64,000 nucleotides of DNA, taken from an uncultured Synechococcales cyanobacterium. GTDB lineage: Bacteria > Cyanobacteriota > Cyanobacteriia > Thermosynechococcales > Thermosynechococcaceae. Within the stretch, counting starts at the first letter, position 1; every line of letters starts with the position of its first letter. This document shows positions 53,825 through 61,888 of the stretch, piece after piece. The notes under the pieces were generated by a model. The model saw nothing but the letters and a program-made list of their open reading frames with translations. It did not search any database and had not been told where the DNA came from. The position numbers and the translations under genes are program-made. Location: assembly GCA_902806435.1 (NCBI GenBank), contig CADCWO010000001.1, forward strand, positions 1 to 64,000, given 5' to 3'.

Positions 53825-54802
53825 ATGATGCGAGTACTAGCCCTTGTCCCCGGTGGGATTGACGACCAAATTCTTTTTTTTCCGACCCTGGATGATTTGC
53901 AGCGACATTACCCGCAGGCAGAGATAGATGTTGTGGCCGAACCTCGAGCCAAAGGCGCCTACCGGGTCTGCAAGTCTGTCAATGAAGTGCTGACCTTTGA
54001 CTTTAAAAACCGCAATAGCCTAGCGGATTGGGCCAATCTCTTAGGCAAAATTCGAGAGCATGAATACGACCTTGCAATCACGTTGGAACAGCGTTGGATT
54101 GTCGCAGCGCTTCTCTGGCTAACGGGAATCCCCAGCCGCATTGGATACGCTGGCAGTGCTGCGGAGTCTTTGCTCAACCACGCTGTACCTCTCAAAACTG
54201 ACCAATATGCCGCCTATAGATACCATGATCTCCTGCAAGGATTGGGAATTACAACCCCTTGCCCAGAGTTGAACATTAATGTTTCTACAAAAGACCTGGA
54301 ATGGGCAGAGGCAGAGCAAAAAAGGCTGGGCCTGTTAGGAGGGTCCGCAGCGAGTAACTATGTTCTGATCCATAATGGTTCTAGCGACCTAGCCCAGTCC
54401 CAGGGAGTTAATAATATTTATCCGGTTGGGCACTGGCAACAAATTATTCAAAATCTGCAACAGCGCCAGCCCGACTTAGCGATCGTGGTGCTCCAGGGTC
54501 CAGAGGATCATGCCTGGGTATCGCAGTTGCGGCAAGCTTGCCCCGAGCTTAAGGTCACCGCTCCTGAAGATGTGGGTAAGCTGGCGGCGATAATTGCCGC
54601 AGCCAGCCTAATGTTGTGTACCGATAGTGCTCCGATGCACCTGGCAGTGGCTGTTCAGACCTACACGATCGCCTTGTTTGGCCCCACTGATCCTAAGAAG
54701 CGCCTGCCCTCTGACCCCCGGTTCATTGGGCTAAAATCTCCTACTGGACAAATTGCTGACATCTCCCCAACGCAAGTGTTAACACAACTCTGGAGTGCCT
54801 AG
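53825..54802 (+). CDS. Glycosyltransferase family 9 protein (heptosyltransferase-like)
   Basis: A 325-residue GT-B enzyme of the ADP-heptose:LPS heptosyltransferase group. VLALVPGGIDDQILFFPTLDDLQRHYP is the N-terminal acceptor domain with a GG-x-D variation of the usual GDxL motif, IHNGSSDL starts the donor domain, and LMLCTDSAPMHLAVAVQTYTIALFGPTDP is the family signature. The family transfers sugars in LPS or exopolysaccharide assembly; the acceptor is unknown. Stands alone. Confidence 0.9.
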   Translation: MMRVLALVPGGIDDQILFFPTLDDLQRHYPQAEIDVVAEPRAKGAYRVCKSVNEVLTFDFKNRNSLADWANLLGKIREHEYDLAITLEQRWIVAALLWLTGIPSRIGYAGSAAESLLNHAVPLKTDQYAAYRYHDLLQGLGITTPCPELNINVSTKDLEWAEAEQKRLGLLGGSAASNYVLIHNGSSDLAQSQGVNNIYPVGHWQQIIQNLQQRQPDLAIVVLQGPEDHAWVSQLRQACPELKVTAPEDVGKLAAIIAAASLMLCTDSAPMHLAVAVQTYTIALFGPTDPKKRLPSDPRFIGLKSPTGQIADISPTQVLTQLWSA

Positions 54803-55077
54803 CTCAGGTTGTCCACATTGCACCGAGCCAAATTTCATTACCCATAGCTAGCTTCCCTATTCAGGTGCAGCGCCGATTGTGGCAGCAATTGTCAAATTGG
54901 CGCATACGCTCCAGATGGATGGGGTCGCTGAAGGCGTAGCACCCACGGAGTAATTAACCCAGCTCAAGGGTTAGGATCGAGTACGGGCAGGGGTAATTGT
55001 TTTTGCGGCCGGTGGCTGCAAAACCGCAGCAACTCTGCTCAAATAAAAGGGTTTGTTCTGTTGCTTCTTTGTCAATA

Positions 55078-55527
55078 ATGCGTGTTTTACTCCAGCGGGT
55101 GAAATCTTCCCAAGTTGAAGTTGGGGGTGAAGTAATTGGTCGCATTGGGCGGGGGTTAAACCTGTTGGTCGGCATTGCCAGTACTGATACGGAAGTAGAG
55201 TTAGATTGGCTCGTCCACAAGTGTTTGGAGTTGCGCTTATTTTCAAATAGTCAAGGTCGCTTTGAGTACTCCATCCAAGAAATCGGGGGTGAGCTGTTGG
55301 TAGTGAGCCAGTTCACCCTCTATGGGGATGGTCGCAAAGGGCGACGGCCTTCTTTTGAGCGGGCAGCGCCGCCCCAACAAGCGCGGCAGCTTTACGAGCA
55401 GTTCGTCGCCAAGCTGCGGCTGAGTGGTCTGCGGGTTGCCACAGGCCAGTTTGGGGCCATGATGCAGGTATCAATTGAGAATGATGGTCCAGTAACCTTG
55501 CTACTAGAACGGGAGGCAAAGGAATGA
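55078..55527 (+). CDS. dtd: D-aminoacyl-tRNA deacylase
   Basis: A 149-residue enzyme that hydrolyses D-amino acids (and glycine) from mischarged tRNA. The start [15 protein letters not shown] at ATG 55078 is the family N-terminus; the frame remains open 27 codons further upstream without homology. The two active-site motifs [17 protein letters not shown] and NDGPVTLLL are intact. It overlaps glk by 4 bp (ATGA), so the two are translationally coupled. Confidence 0.96.
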   Translation: MRVLLQRVKSSQVEVGGEVIGRIGRGLNLLVGIASTDTEVELDWLVHKCLELRLFSNSQGRFEYSIQEIGGELLVVSQFTLYGDGRKGRRPSFERAAPPQQARQLYEQFVAKLRLSGLRVATGQFGAMMQVSIENDGPVTLLLEREAKE

Positions 55528-56522
55528 CAAAACTACTGGCAGGCGATATTGGTGGTACCAAAACCATCCTCCGCCTCAATCATTTTCAAGCAGGTAAGAC
55601 CCAAACTCTGGCAGAGGCAACTTACCCTAGTGCCGAGTACCCCCACCTCAATGCCATTGTTCAAACGTTTTTAGCAGCAGCGGAAGACACGTCTCCCCAG
55701 CGGGCTTGCTTTGCGATCGCTGGCCCGGTTACCAACAATACGGCGCAGTTAACGAATCTGCCCTGGCAGTTGGATACTGAGCAGATGCAGCAGGTATTAG
55801 AGATTCCCCATGTTCACCTGATCAATGACTTCGCTGCGGTTGGCTATGGCATCCTTGCTCTCACCCCGCAAGACCTGCATATTCTTCAGGCAGCTCCCGT
55901 CATCCCCCAGCAGCCGGTAGCGGTTCTGGGCGCAGGAACAGGTTTAGGAGAGGCGATTTTAGTCTGGCAGGGGCAACAGTACGAGGTTTTACCTTTAGAA
56001 GGTGGGCATACAGATTTTGCCGCGCGGACAGACCTAGAGATTGGACTGCTTAGATATCTGCAACAACGGCATGGACGGGTGTCTGTAGAGCGGGTGGTCT
56101 CCGGGCAAGGAATTGTTGCTATCTACCAGTACTTGCGCTCAACGGGGCTGCCAGAATCTACCCAAGTCAAACAAGAGATGCAAAGTCAAGACGTTGCAGC
56201 CGTAGTTGCTCACCATGCCTTGGCCCATACAGACCGATTGTGTGAACAGGCCCTGGATATGTTTGTTGCCGCCTACGGTGCGGAAGCGGGGAACCTGGCA
56301 CTCAAAAGCCTGCCCTACGGTGGGGTTTACCTGGCTGGAGGGGTTGGCCCAAAGATTTTGCCGAAGCTGCAGGATGGTATCTTTATCCAAAATTTCTTAG
56401 ACAAAGGTCGGATGCGATCGCTGTTAGCAAAAATGCAGGTAGCACTGATTCTGAATCCTAAAGTTGGGTTAATCGGTGCAGCTCTTTACGCGGAACGCTT
56501 GCAGCAATCGGCCTCAAGCTGA
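55524..56522 (+). CDS. glk: Glucokinase (ROK-independent, Glk family)
   Basis: A 332-residue enzyme phosphorylating glucose with [17 protein letters not shown] is the phosphate-binding loop, [10 protein letters not shown] holds the catalytic Asp, [12 protein letters not shown] and [14 protein letters not shown] are the glucose-binding region, and [13 protein letters not shown] the adenosine site. It is coupled to dtd. No sugar transporter is adjacent. Confidence 0.95.
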   Translation: MTKLLAGDIGGTKTILRLNHFQAGKTQTLAEATYPSAEYPHLNAIVQTFLAAAEDTSPQRACFAIAGPVTNNTAQLTNLPWQLDTEQMQQVLEIPHVHLINDFAAVGYGILALTPQDLHILQAAPVIPQQPVAVLGAGTGLGEAILVWQGQQYEVLPLEGGHTDFAARTDLEIGLLRYLQQRHGRVSVERVVSGQGIVAIYQYLRSTGLPESTQVKQEMQSQDVAAVVAHHALAHTDRLCEQALDMFVAAYGAEAGNLALKSLPYGGVYLAGGVGPKILPKLQDGIFIQNFLDKGRMRSLLAKMQVALILNPKVGLIGAALYAERLQQSASS

Positions 56523-56828
56523 TTGGTCATGGAACGCTTTGATTTCACTGATGCTCGCGATCGCTCAAGGTCAAAAGTAGGGCAGCATAGCAGGCTAGAA
56601 GCTGTTGTGTTAATGCCATGAGCAGCGTAGATTTCATGATGTGCCACAGAATGGACCGGCCTCCTACTTCAACCATTGGCTGGGGCCTACTAGAGGTTTC
56701 TTCGCTTCATCGTGTCCCTAGCCTTCTGCCAGGAGTACCGCCTTCAAAGATTTCCTCCGGGTACTAAGTCAATCGGCCTATCCTTTCATACCTGATACTG
56801 GAATAGGGGCAGTTGTTTACGGAGGGCA
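56523..56828. other. Intergenic region between glk and hemW
   Basis: 306 bp with one HIP1-like octamer near 56558 and no credible coding frame. The strong GGAGGG at 56821-56826 belongs to hemW. Confidence 0.5.
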
Positions 56829-56837
56829 TTGAAGAAC

Positions 56838-58097
56838 GTGTTACCTATGCCAGCACCATCCCGGCAGGATCTCACACTCAGTGGCATCCCCAGGGCTGCT
56901 TATATTCATATTCCCTTCTGCCGTAGGCGCTGCTATTACTGTGACTTCCCGATCGCAGTGGTGGGCGATAAGCTGTGGGGAGAAAACTCCGGAACAATCA
57001 CCCAGTACATCGATGCACTCTGCCGAGAGATTGCCATCACCCCGAGTGGCGGAGCAGACCTGGGAACGGTCTTCTTTGGCGGTGGCACCCCCTCTTTACT
57101 GGCCGTCAACCAGCTGGAGCAAATTCTCGATGCACTGGAGCGGCGCTTTCATCTGCAAGCAGGGGCAGAGATCTCAATGGAAATTGATCCAGGTACTTTT
57201 AGCTTGACGCAACTACAAGGGTATCAGGCAGCAGGAGTGAATCGTGTCAGTTTAGGGGCGCAAGCTTTTCAACCAGAACTACTGGCGGCCTGTGGGCGAT
57301 CGCATAGTGTGGAGGAAATCTATACCGCAGTAGCAACGATCCAGTCAGCCAGATTCACCAATTTTAATTTGGATTTAATTTCTGGTTTGCCCACTCAAAC
57401 TCTAGAGCAATGGCAGGCTTCTCTGTCAGCAGCAGTGGCGCTAGCACCCACCCATCTTTCGATCTACGACTTGACGATTGAACCTGTAACCGCTTTTGGC
57501 CGCCGTTATCAACCGGGTATTGCCCCCCTGCCAACCGACGATATAACCGCCACTATGTACCGCTTAGCCAGCGAGATACTGCGTGGAGCAGGTTATGAAC
57601 ACTACGAGATCTCGAATTATGCTCGTCCCGGGTACCAGTGCCGCCACAATCGGGTGTACTGGCAAAACCAACCCTACTACGGGTTTGGGATGGGTGCAAC
57701 AAGTTACACGCAGCAGCAGCGTTTTACCCGCCCTCATAAGCGCCAGGAGTACTTTGAGTGGGTAGAAGCTCTAGAGAGGGGAGAAAGTGTGCTCAACACG
57801 CCGCAAACGGCCAGAGTGGATATGTTGCTGGAGACCTTAATGGTCGGGTTACGGCTGGCTGAGGGTCTAAGCTTAAAAGCCTTAGCGAGCCAGTTTGGAG
57901 AAGCTGTGGTGCAGCCAATTCTCGATTGCTTGGCTCCCCATCAAGCTCAAGGATGGGTAGAACTATCCCCACCCGGGTCAGCAGAGGGCCGAGTCAGGTT
58001 GAGTGACCCGGAGGGCTTTCTCTTTTCTAATGTGATCTTGGTTGACCTGTGGACGGCCCTTGAGAATTATCAAACTGGGTTGGCGGTTACTGGTTGA
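56838..58097 (+). CDS. hemW: Radical SAM family heme chaperone HemW
   Basis: About 419 residues. The radical SAM motif PFCRRRCYYCDFPI gives the CxxxCxxC cluster ligands (Cys28, Cys32, Cys35), with FFGGGTPSLL and MEIDPGTF downstream and the HemN C-terminal domain at the end. Like other HemW proteins, and unlike HemN, it has one cysteine fewer in the cluster segment, so it is a haem-trafficking protein and not coproporphyrinogen dehydrogenase. The start is uncertain: GTG 56838 is 11 bases after GGAGGG and preferred to TTG 56829 (two bases away); ATG 56847 is also possible. Confidence 0.92.
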   Translation: MLPMPAPSRQDLTLSGIPRAAYIHIPFCRRRCYYCDFPIAVVGDKLWGENSGTITQYIDALCREIAITPSGGADLGTVFFGGGTPSLLAVNQLEQILDALERRFHLQAGAEISMEIDPGTFSLTQLQGYQAAGVNRVSLGAQAFQPELLAACGRSHSVEEIYTAVATIQSARFTNFNLDLISGLPTQTLEQWQASLSAAVALAPTHLSIYDLTIEPVTAFGRRYQPGIAPLPTDDITATMYRLASEILRGAGYEHYEISNYARPGYQCRHNRVYWQNQPYYGFGMGATSYTQQQRFTRPHKRQEYFEWVEALERGESVLNTPQTARVDMLLETLMVGLRLAEGLSLKALASQFGEAVVQPILDCLAPHQAQGWVELSPPGSAEGRVRLSDPEGFLFSNVILVDLWTALENYQTGLAVTG

Positions 58098-58173
58098 AGA
58101 TGGGGAATTCGGGGATAGTTCTGTAAAATTTTAAACAGGAGTCTATTGTCTCATTCGAGGTTAGAGGAATCTA

Positions 58174-59217
58174 ATGCCTGGGCATGACATTATCGTGATT
58201 GGTGCTTCAGCAGGTGGGGTGGAGACCCTTACCAAACTGGTTTGTAATTTACCATCTGATCTGCCAGCGGCGGTCTTTGTCGTCTTGCATTTTCCTAGCC
58301 ATGGGACAAGCGTTCTGCCTAGTATTCTCAACCGTGCTGGCACCCTGCCCGCCAGCCATTATGAAGATGGAGAGACAATTCAACCGGGCCGAATTCATGT
58401 TGCTCCCCCTGACAGGCATCTGCTGGTGAAACCTGGTTGTATCCGCGTGATACGTGGTCCTAGAGAAAACAGCCACCGCCCAGCGATCGACCCTTTATTT
58501 CGGACTGCAGCGTGGGCTTATGGTAATCGGGTGATTGGCGTTGTCCTATCGGGGGTGCTTGATGATGGTACTGCGGGTCTGGCCGCTATCAAGCAGCAAG
58601 GGGGCATAGCGGTGGTTCAAGACCCAGATGACGCTCTCTATCCAGGCATGCCAAAGAGCGCGATCGCGAATGTAGCGGTGGACCACATTCTACCGTTATC
58701 AAAAATTGCCTCTATCCTGGTCCACCTTGCCCATCAGCCTGTTGCAAATAGCCCAAAGGCTGTACCTGAAACAATGGAAGCGGAATCTGATATGGCAGAA
58801 CTAGATCTCACTGGCTTGAATAAAGATGAGAGACCCGGAACCCCTTCGCCCTTCGGGTGTCCAGAGTGTGGTGGTGTCCTTTGGGAATTGCACAACGGAA
58901 AAATCAGCCGCTTTCGCTGCCGGACCGGCCATGCCTACTCACCAGAAAGTTTACTAGCTGAACAATCGGATGGGATTGAGACAGCTCTCTGGAGTGCATT
59001 ACGAGCACTAGAAGAAAGTGCCGCCCTGGCGCGTCGGATGGCCGAGCGATCGCAACGCTCCCAGCAGCCCTTAGTTGCGACTCGCTTTCACAAGCGAGCA
59101 GCGGAGGCGGAAGCAAATGCCACCTTGCTTCACCAATTATTGGTGAAGAGTGAACCTGAACCGACAACAGAGCGAGTGGCAATGGATGGGGTCTTAAAGA
59201 ATCTAAGGCAAGAATAA
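58174..59217 (+). CDS. CheB-type protein-glutamate methylesterase with C-terminal zinc-ribbon-like domain, no receiver domain
   Basis: A 347-residue protein. The CheB catalytic domain (1-185) has Ser12 (GASAGGVET), His39 (VLHFPSHGTS) and Asp131 (SGVLDDGTAG), an intact triad. It lacks the N-terminal receiver domain that restrains canonical CheB, so it is not controlled by CheA phosphorylation in cis. After a polar linker, residues 229-253 hold Cys229, Cys232, Cys249 and His253, a possible zinc site, followed by a helical region. It is the first gene of a four-gene signalling cluster; 29 bp separate it from the second cheB. Confidence 0.92.
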   Translation: MPGHDIIVIGASAGGVETLTKLVCNLPSDLPAAVFVVLHFPSHGTSVLPSILNRAGTLPASHYEDGETIQPGRIHVAPPDRHLLVKPGCIRVIRGPRENSHRPAIDPLFRTAAWAYGNRVIGVVLSGVLDDGTAGLAAIKQQGGIAVVQDPDDALYPGMPKSAIANVAVDHILPLSKIASILVHLAHQPVANSPKAVPETMEAESDMAELDLTGLNKDERPGTPSPFGCPECGGVLWELHNGKISRFRCRTGHAYSPESLLAEQSDGIETALWSALRALEESAALARRMAERSQRSQQPLVATRFHKRAAEAEANATLLHQLLVKSEPEPTTERVAMDGVLKNLRQE

Positions 59218-59246
59218 ACCGTTGGTGTGAATTTCTAGTAGGCAGT

Positions 59247-59864
59247 ATGACCCAATTGGATCTTGGTACCTCTCCCCTGGCCAATCCTGCACCTTTCTCG
59301 CGCGTTGTGGCAGTGGCTGCATCTACCGGCGGTTTAAAAGCCTTGAGCACGATTTTATCTGGCTTACCCTCAGACTTTGGGGCACCAATGATCGTGGTAC
59401 AGCACCTCAGCCCCTCTTACCCCAGCCAAATGGCCGCCATCTTGAGCCGCCGGACATCTCTGCATGTTAAACAGGCCGAAGAGGGCGATCGCTTATACTC
59501 AGGGGTGGTCTACCTGGCCCCTCCCAAGCATCATCTGTTGGTGAATCAGGCAGGTCTCTATCTCTCCGATGCGGAGCGGGTACACTTTACACGTCCGGCA
59601 GCAGACCCGTTGTTTGAGTCCGTAGCCCAGCAGTTTCGCCAGCAGGCGATCGCTGTCGTGTTAACCGGCGGCAATGGTGATGGTGCCTGGGGAGCACAGG
59701 TGATTAAACAAATGGGAGGAAAAGTCATTGCCCAGGATCAAGCCACCTCGGAGCACTTTGGCATGCCCAGTGCTGCTATCCAAACAGGGGTAGTCGATTG
59801 GATACTGCCGATTGAGGCGATCGCCCCTAAGCTGATTACCTTAATCACGACTGGAGCTATGTAA
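59247..59864 (+). CDS. Second CheB-type methylesterase domain protein
   Basis: A 205-residue protein that is almost only a CheB catalytic domain. The triad is Ser26 (AVAASTGGLK), His53 (VVQHLSPSYPS) and Asp145 (TGGNGDGAWG). APPKHHLLV and HFGMPSAAIQTGVVDWILP are family marks. There is no receiver domain. It is distinct from the upstream CheB and lacks its C-terminal cysteine domain. The stop codon shares one base with the start of the cheR gene (TAATG), implying coupled translation. Confidence 0.92.
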   Translation: MTQLDLGTSPLANPAPFSRVVAVAASTGGLKALSTILSGLPSDFGAPMIVVQHLSPSYPSQMAAILSRRTSLHVKQAEEGDRLYSGVVYLAPPKHHLLVNQAGLYLSDAERVHFTRPAADPLFESVAQQFRQQAIAVVLTGGNGDGAWGAQVIKQMGGKVIAQDQATSEHFGMPSAAIQTGVVDWILPIEAIAPKLITLITTGAM

Positions 59865-61723
59865 TGAACCAGCCAGAAGTTACGCCTGAGTTTGAAGCAC
59901 TGTTGGCCTACCTCAAGCAGAGCCGTAACTTTGACTTCACGGGCTACAAGCCTTCCAGCTTGATCCGCCGAATCTCGAAGCGGCTGCAAACGGTTAATGT
60001 TCAGGGCTACAGCAACTACATTGATTACCTGGAAGTTCATCCCGACGAGTTTAAATACCTGTTTGACACGATCTTAATCAACGTCACGGCCTTCTTCCGA
60101 GATGCGGAGGCTTGGGAGTACCTGCGCCAGGAGATTATTCCCCAAATCATCCAAGATAAACCTTTCACTCAACCGATCCGGATCTGGAGCGCCGGTTGTG
60201 CTTCTGGCGAGGAGACCTATACCTTGGCGATCATCCTAGCGGAAGCCCTAGGGATAGAGCAGTTCCGGGAGCGGGTGAAGATCTTTGCCACCGATTTAGA
60301 CAACGATGCCCTCAACCAAGCTCGTCACGGCACGTACAGCGAGCGGCAGGTTCAGGGTATCTCCCCCAACTTGCTGGAGAAGTACTTTGAGCAGGATACA
60401 AGTAACTACACCTTTAACAAAGACCTGCGGCGCTCGCTGATCTTTGGTTGCCATGATTTGATCCAGGATGCCCCGATTTCCCGGATTGACCTGCTAGTGT
60501 GCCGTAACATCCTGATGTACTTCAACAGCGAAACCCAAACCAAAATTCTCAGCCGCTTTCACTTTGCCCTCAATCCGAAAGGCTTTACGTTTTTAGGCAA
60601 GGCGGAGATGCTATTTAGCCGCAGCAACCTGTTCACGCCGGTTGATCTAAAGCGACGGGTGTTTGCCAAGGTAGACCAGGGACGCTTCCGCGATCTGCTA
60701 CCTTCCAGAGTACAAGGGACCAGCACAGAGACAGCCCAGTCAATGTACGAGCAACGAATTTATGAAGCCGCGATCGACGCCGATCCAGTCGCCCAGGTGG
60801 TAATAGATTTAGACGGCTTCCTCAGACACGCCAACCAACGGTCTCGTTTGCTCTTTAACCTCAGCCACCGAGATCTGAACCGCCCGTTCAAAGATCTGGA
60901 ATTCTCCTACCGGCCGGTCGAGCTGCGCGGTCCGATCGCTCAGGCTTGTAGTGAGCAGCGGGTGATTATCTTGCAAAATGTTAAATGGTCCCTCGCCTCC
61001 TACCCAGATCCCCAATATTTCGACATCCAGGTGATTCCGCTACTGGCAAGCAGCAAACTCGTGGGCGTTAAAGTTATTTTTCTAGATGTCACCCTCACCC
61101 ATCAGTTACAGCAGCAACTCCAACACAGTAACCAGGAGTTGGAGACCGCCTATGAAGAGCTGCAATCCACCAATGAAGAACTAGAGACCACTAATGAAGA
61201 ATTGCAGTCGGCGAATGAAGAATTGGAAACCACCAATGAAGAGTTGCAATCTACCAACGAAGAACTAGAGACGATGAACGAAGAGCTGCAATCCACCAAC
61301 GAGGAACTGCAGGCAATTAATGAAGAAATGCGCTTGCGGGGCATCGCTCTTGACCGAGCAAACACTTTTCAGCTCTCAATCCTCTCCAGCTTAAGCAATG
61401 GCGTCGTTGTGCTCAATCCTGCCTTGCTCGTTGAGGCTTGGAACACGAAAGCAGAAGATCTATGGGGCCTACGCTCTGATGAAGTCCAGGGTAAGCCGTT
61501 TCTCAACCTAGATATTGGCTTGCCGGTGGAGCAACTCTTGCCCCCCCTGCGGGCTGGCTTAGCCGGAGAGGTGAAATCCTCTGAGATGACTCTGGATGCC
61601 ATCAACCGGCGGGGGAAAGCGATTCGGTGCAAAGTGACCTGTACTTCTCTGGTTGATTCAAGCGCGCAAATTCAGGGGACAATTTTGTTAATGGCGGAGC
61701 AGGAGCCTACCTCAAGCGATTGA
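59864..61723 (+). CDS. CheR methyltransferase with PAS domains and heptad-repeat coiled coil
   Basis: A 619-residue protein. The CheR N-terminal helical domain (1-75) and SAM-dependent methyltransferase (about 75-275; WSAGCASGEETYTLAI at 108-123, NVTAFFRD at 73-80, LVCRNILMYF at 211-220) are followed by a PAS-like domain (about 300-410), a long coiled coil of ELQSTNE/ELETTNE heptads (413-490), and a second PAS domain (about 500-612). The same arrangement occurs downstream of CheB in single-chain CheB-CheR-coil-PAS sensors; here the units are separate genes. Confidence 0.94.
   Translation: MNQPEVTPEFEALLAYLKQSRNFDFTGYKPSSLIRRISKRLQTVNVQGYSNYIDYLEVHPDEFKYLFDTILINVTAFFRDAEAWEYLRQEIIPQIIQDKPFTQPIRIWSAGCASGEETYTLAIILAEALGIEQFRERVKIFATDLDNDALNQARHGTYSERQVQGISPNLLEKYFEQDTSNYTFNKDLRRSLIFGCHDLIQDAPISRIDLLVCRNILMYFNSETQTKILSRFHFALNPKGFTFLGKAEMLFSRSNLFTPVDLKRRVFAKVDQGRFRDLLPSRVQGTSTETAQSMYEQRIYEAAIDADPVAQVVIDLDGFLRHANQRSRLLFNLSHRDLNRPFKDLEFSYRPVELRGPIAQACSEQRVIILQNVKWSLASYPDPQYFDIQVIPLLASSKLVGVKVIFLDVTLTHQLQQQLQHSNQELETAYEELQSTNEELETTNEELQSANEELETTNEELQSTNEELETMNEELQSTNEELQAINEEMRLRGIALDRANTFQLSILSSLSNGVVVLNPALLVEAWNTKAEDLWGLRSDEVQGKPFLNLDIGLPVEQLLPPLRAGLAGEVKSSEMTLDAINRRGKAIRCKVTCTSLVDSSAQIQGTILLMAEQEPTSSD
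61133..61327 (+). repeat. Tandem 21-bp repeats coding coiled-coil heptads in cheR
   Basis: About eight to nine near-identical 21 bp units encode alternating NEELQST and NEELETT heptads. This is a coding repeat of a coiled coil, not a CRISPR or intergenic repeat. Confidence 0.85.
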
Positions 61724-61888
61724 GCTGTGTTTCTGAGCCCGCCAGGAAATCTGGTAAAAAATGCGTCAAACTGTTTGGAGTTCCCAATTGTCAGCGCTTG
61801 ACAACAATCGGCCAGAGTTGGTGCGACAGGCTTTGCACAGACTGTTACGAGAAGTTACATTAGCAACGAACACAAGTAGGGGGCTGGC

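Noticed and set aside
61133-61327. Regularly spaced repeats that resemble a CRISPR array
   Set aside because: The period is 21 bp without unique spacers, and the repeats lie in frame in cheR where they code coiled-coil heptads. The Ser-rich antisense ORF over the same stretch is a shadow.
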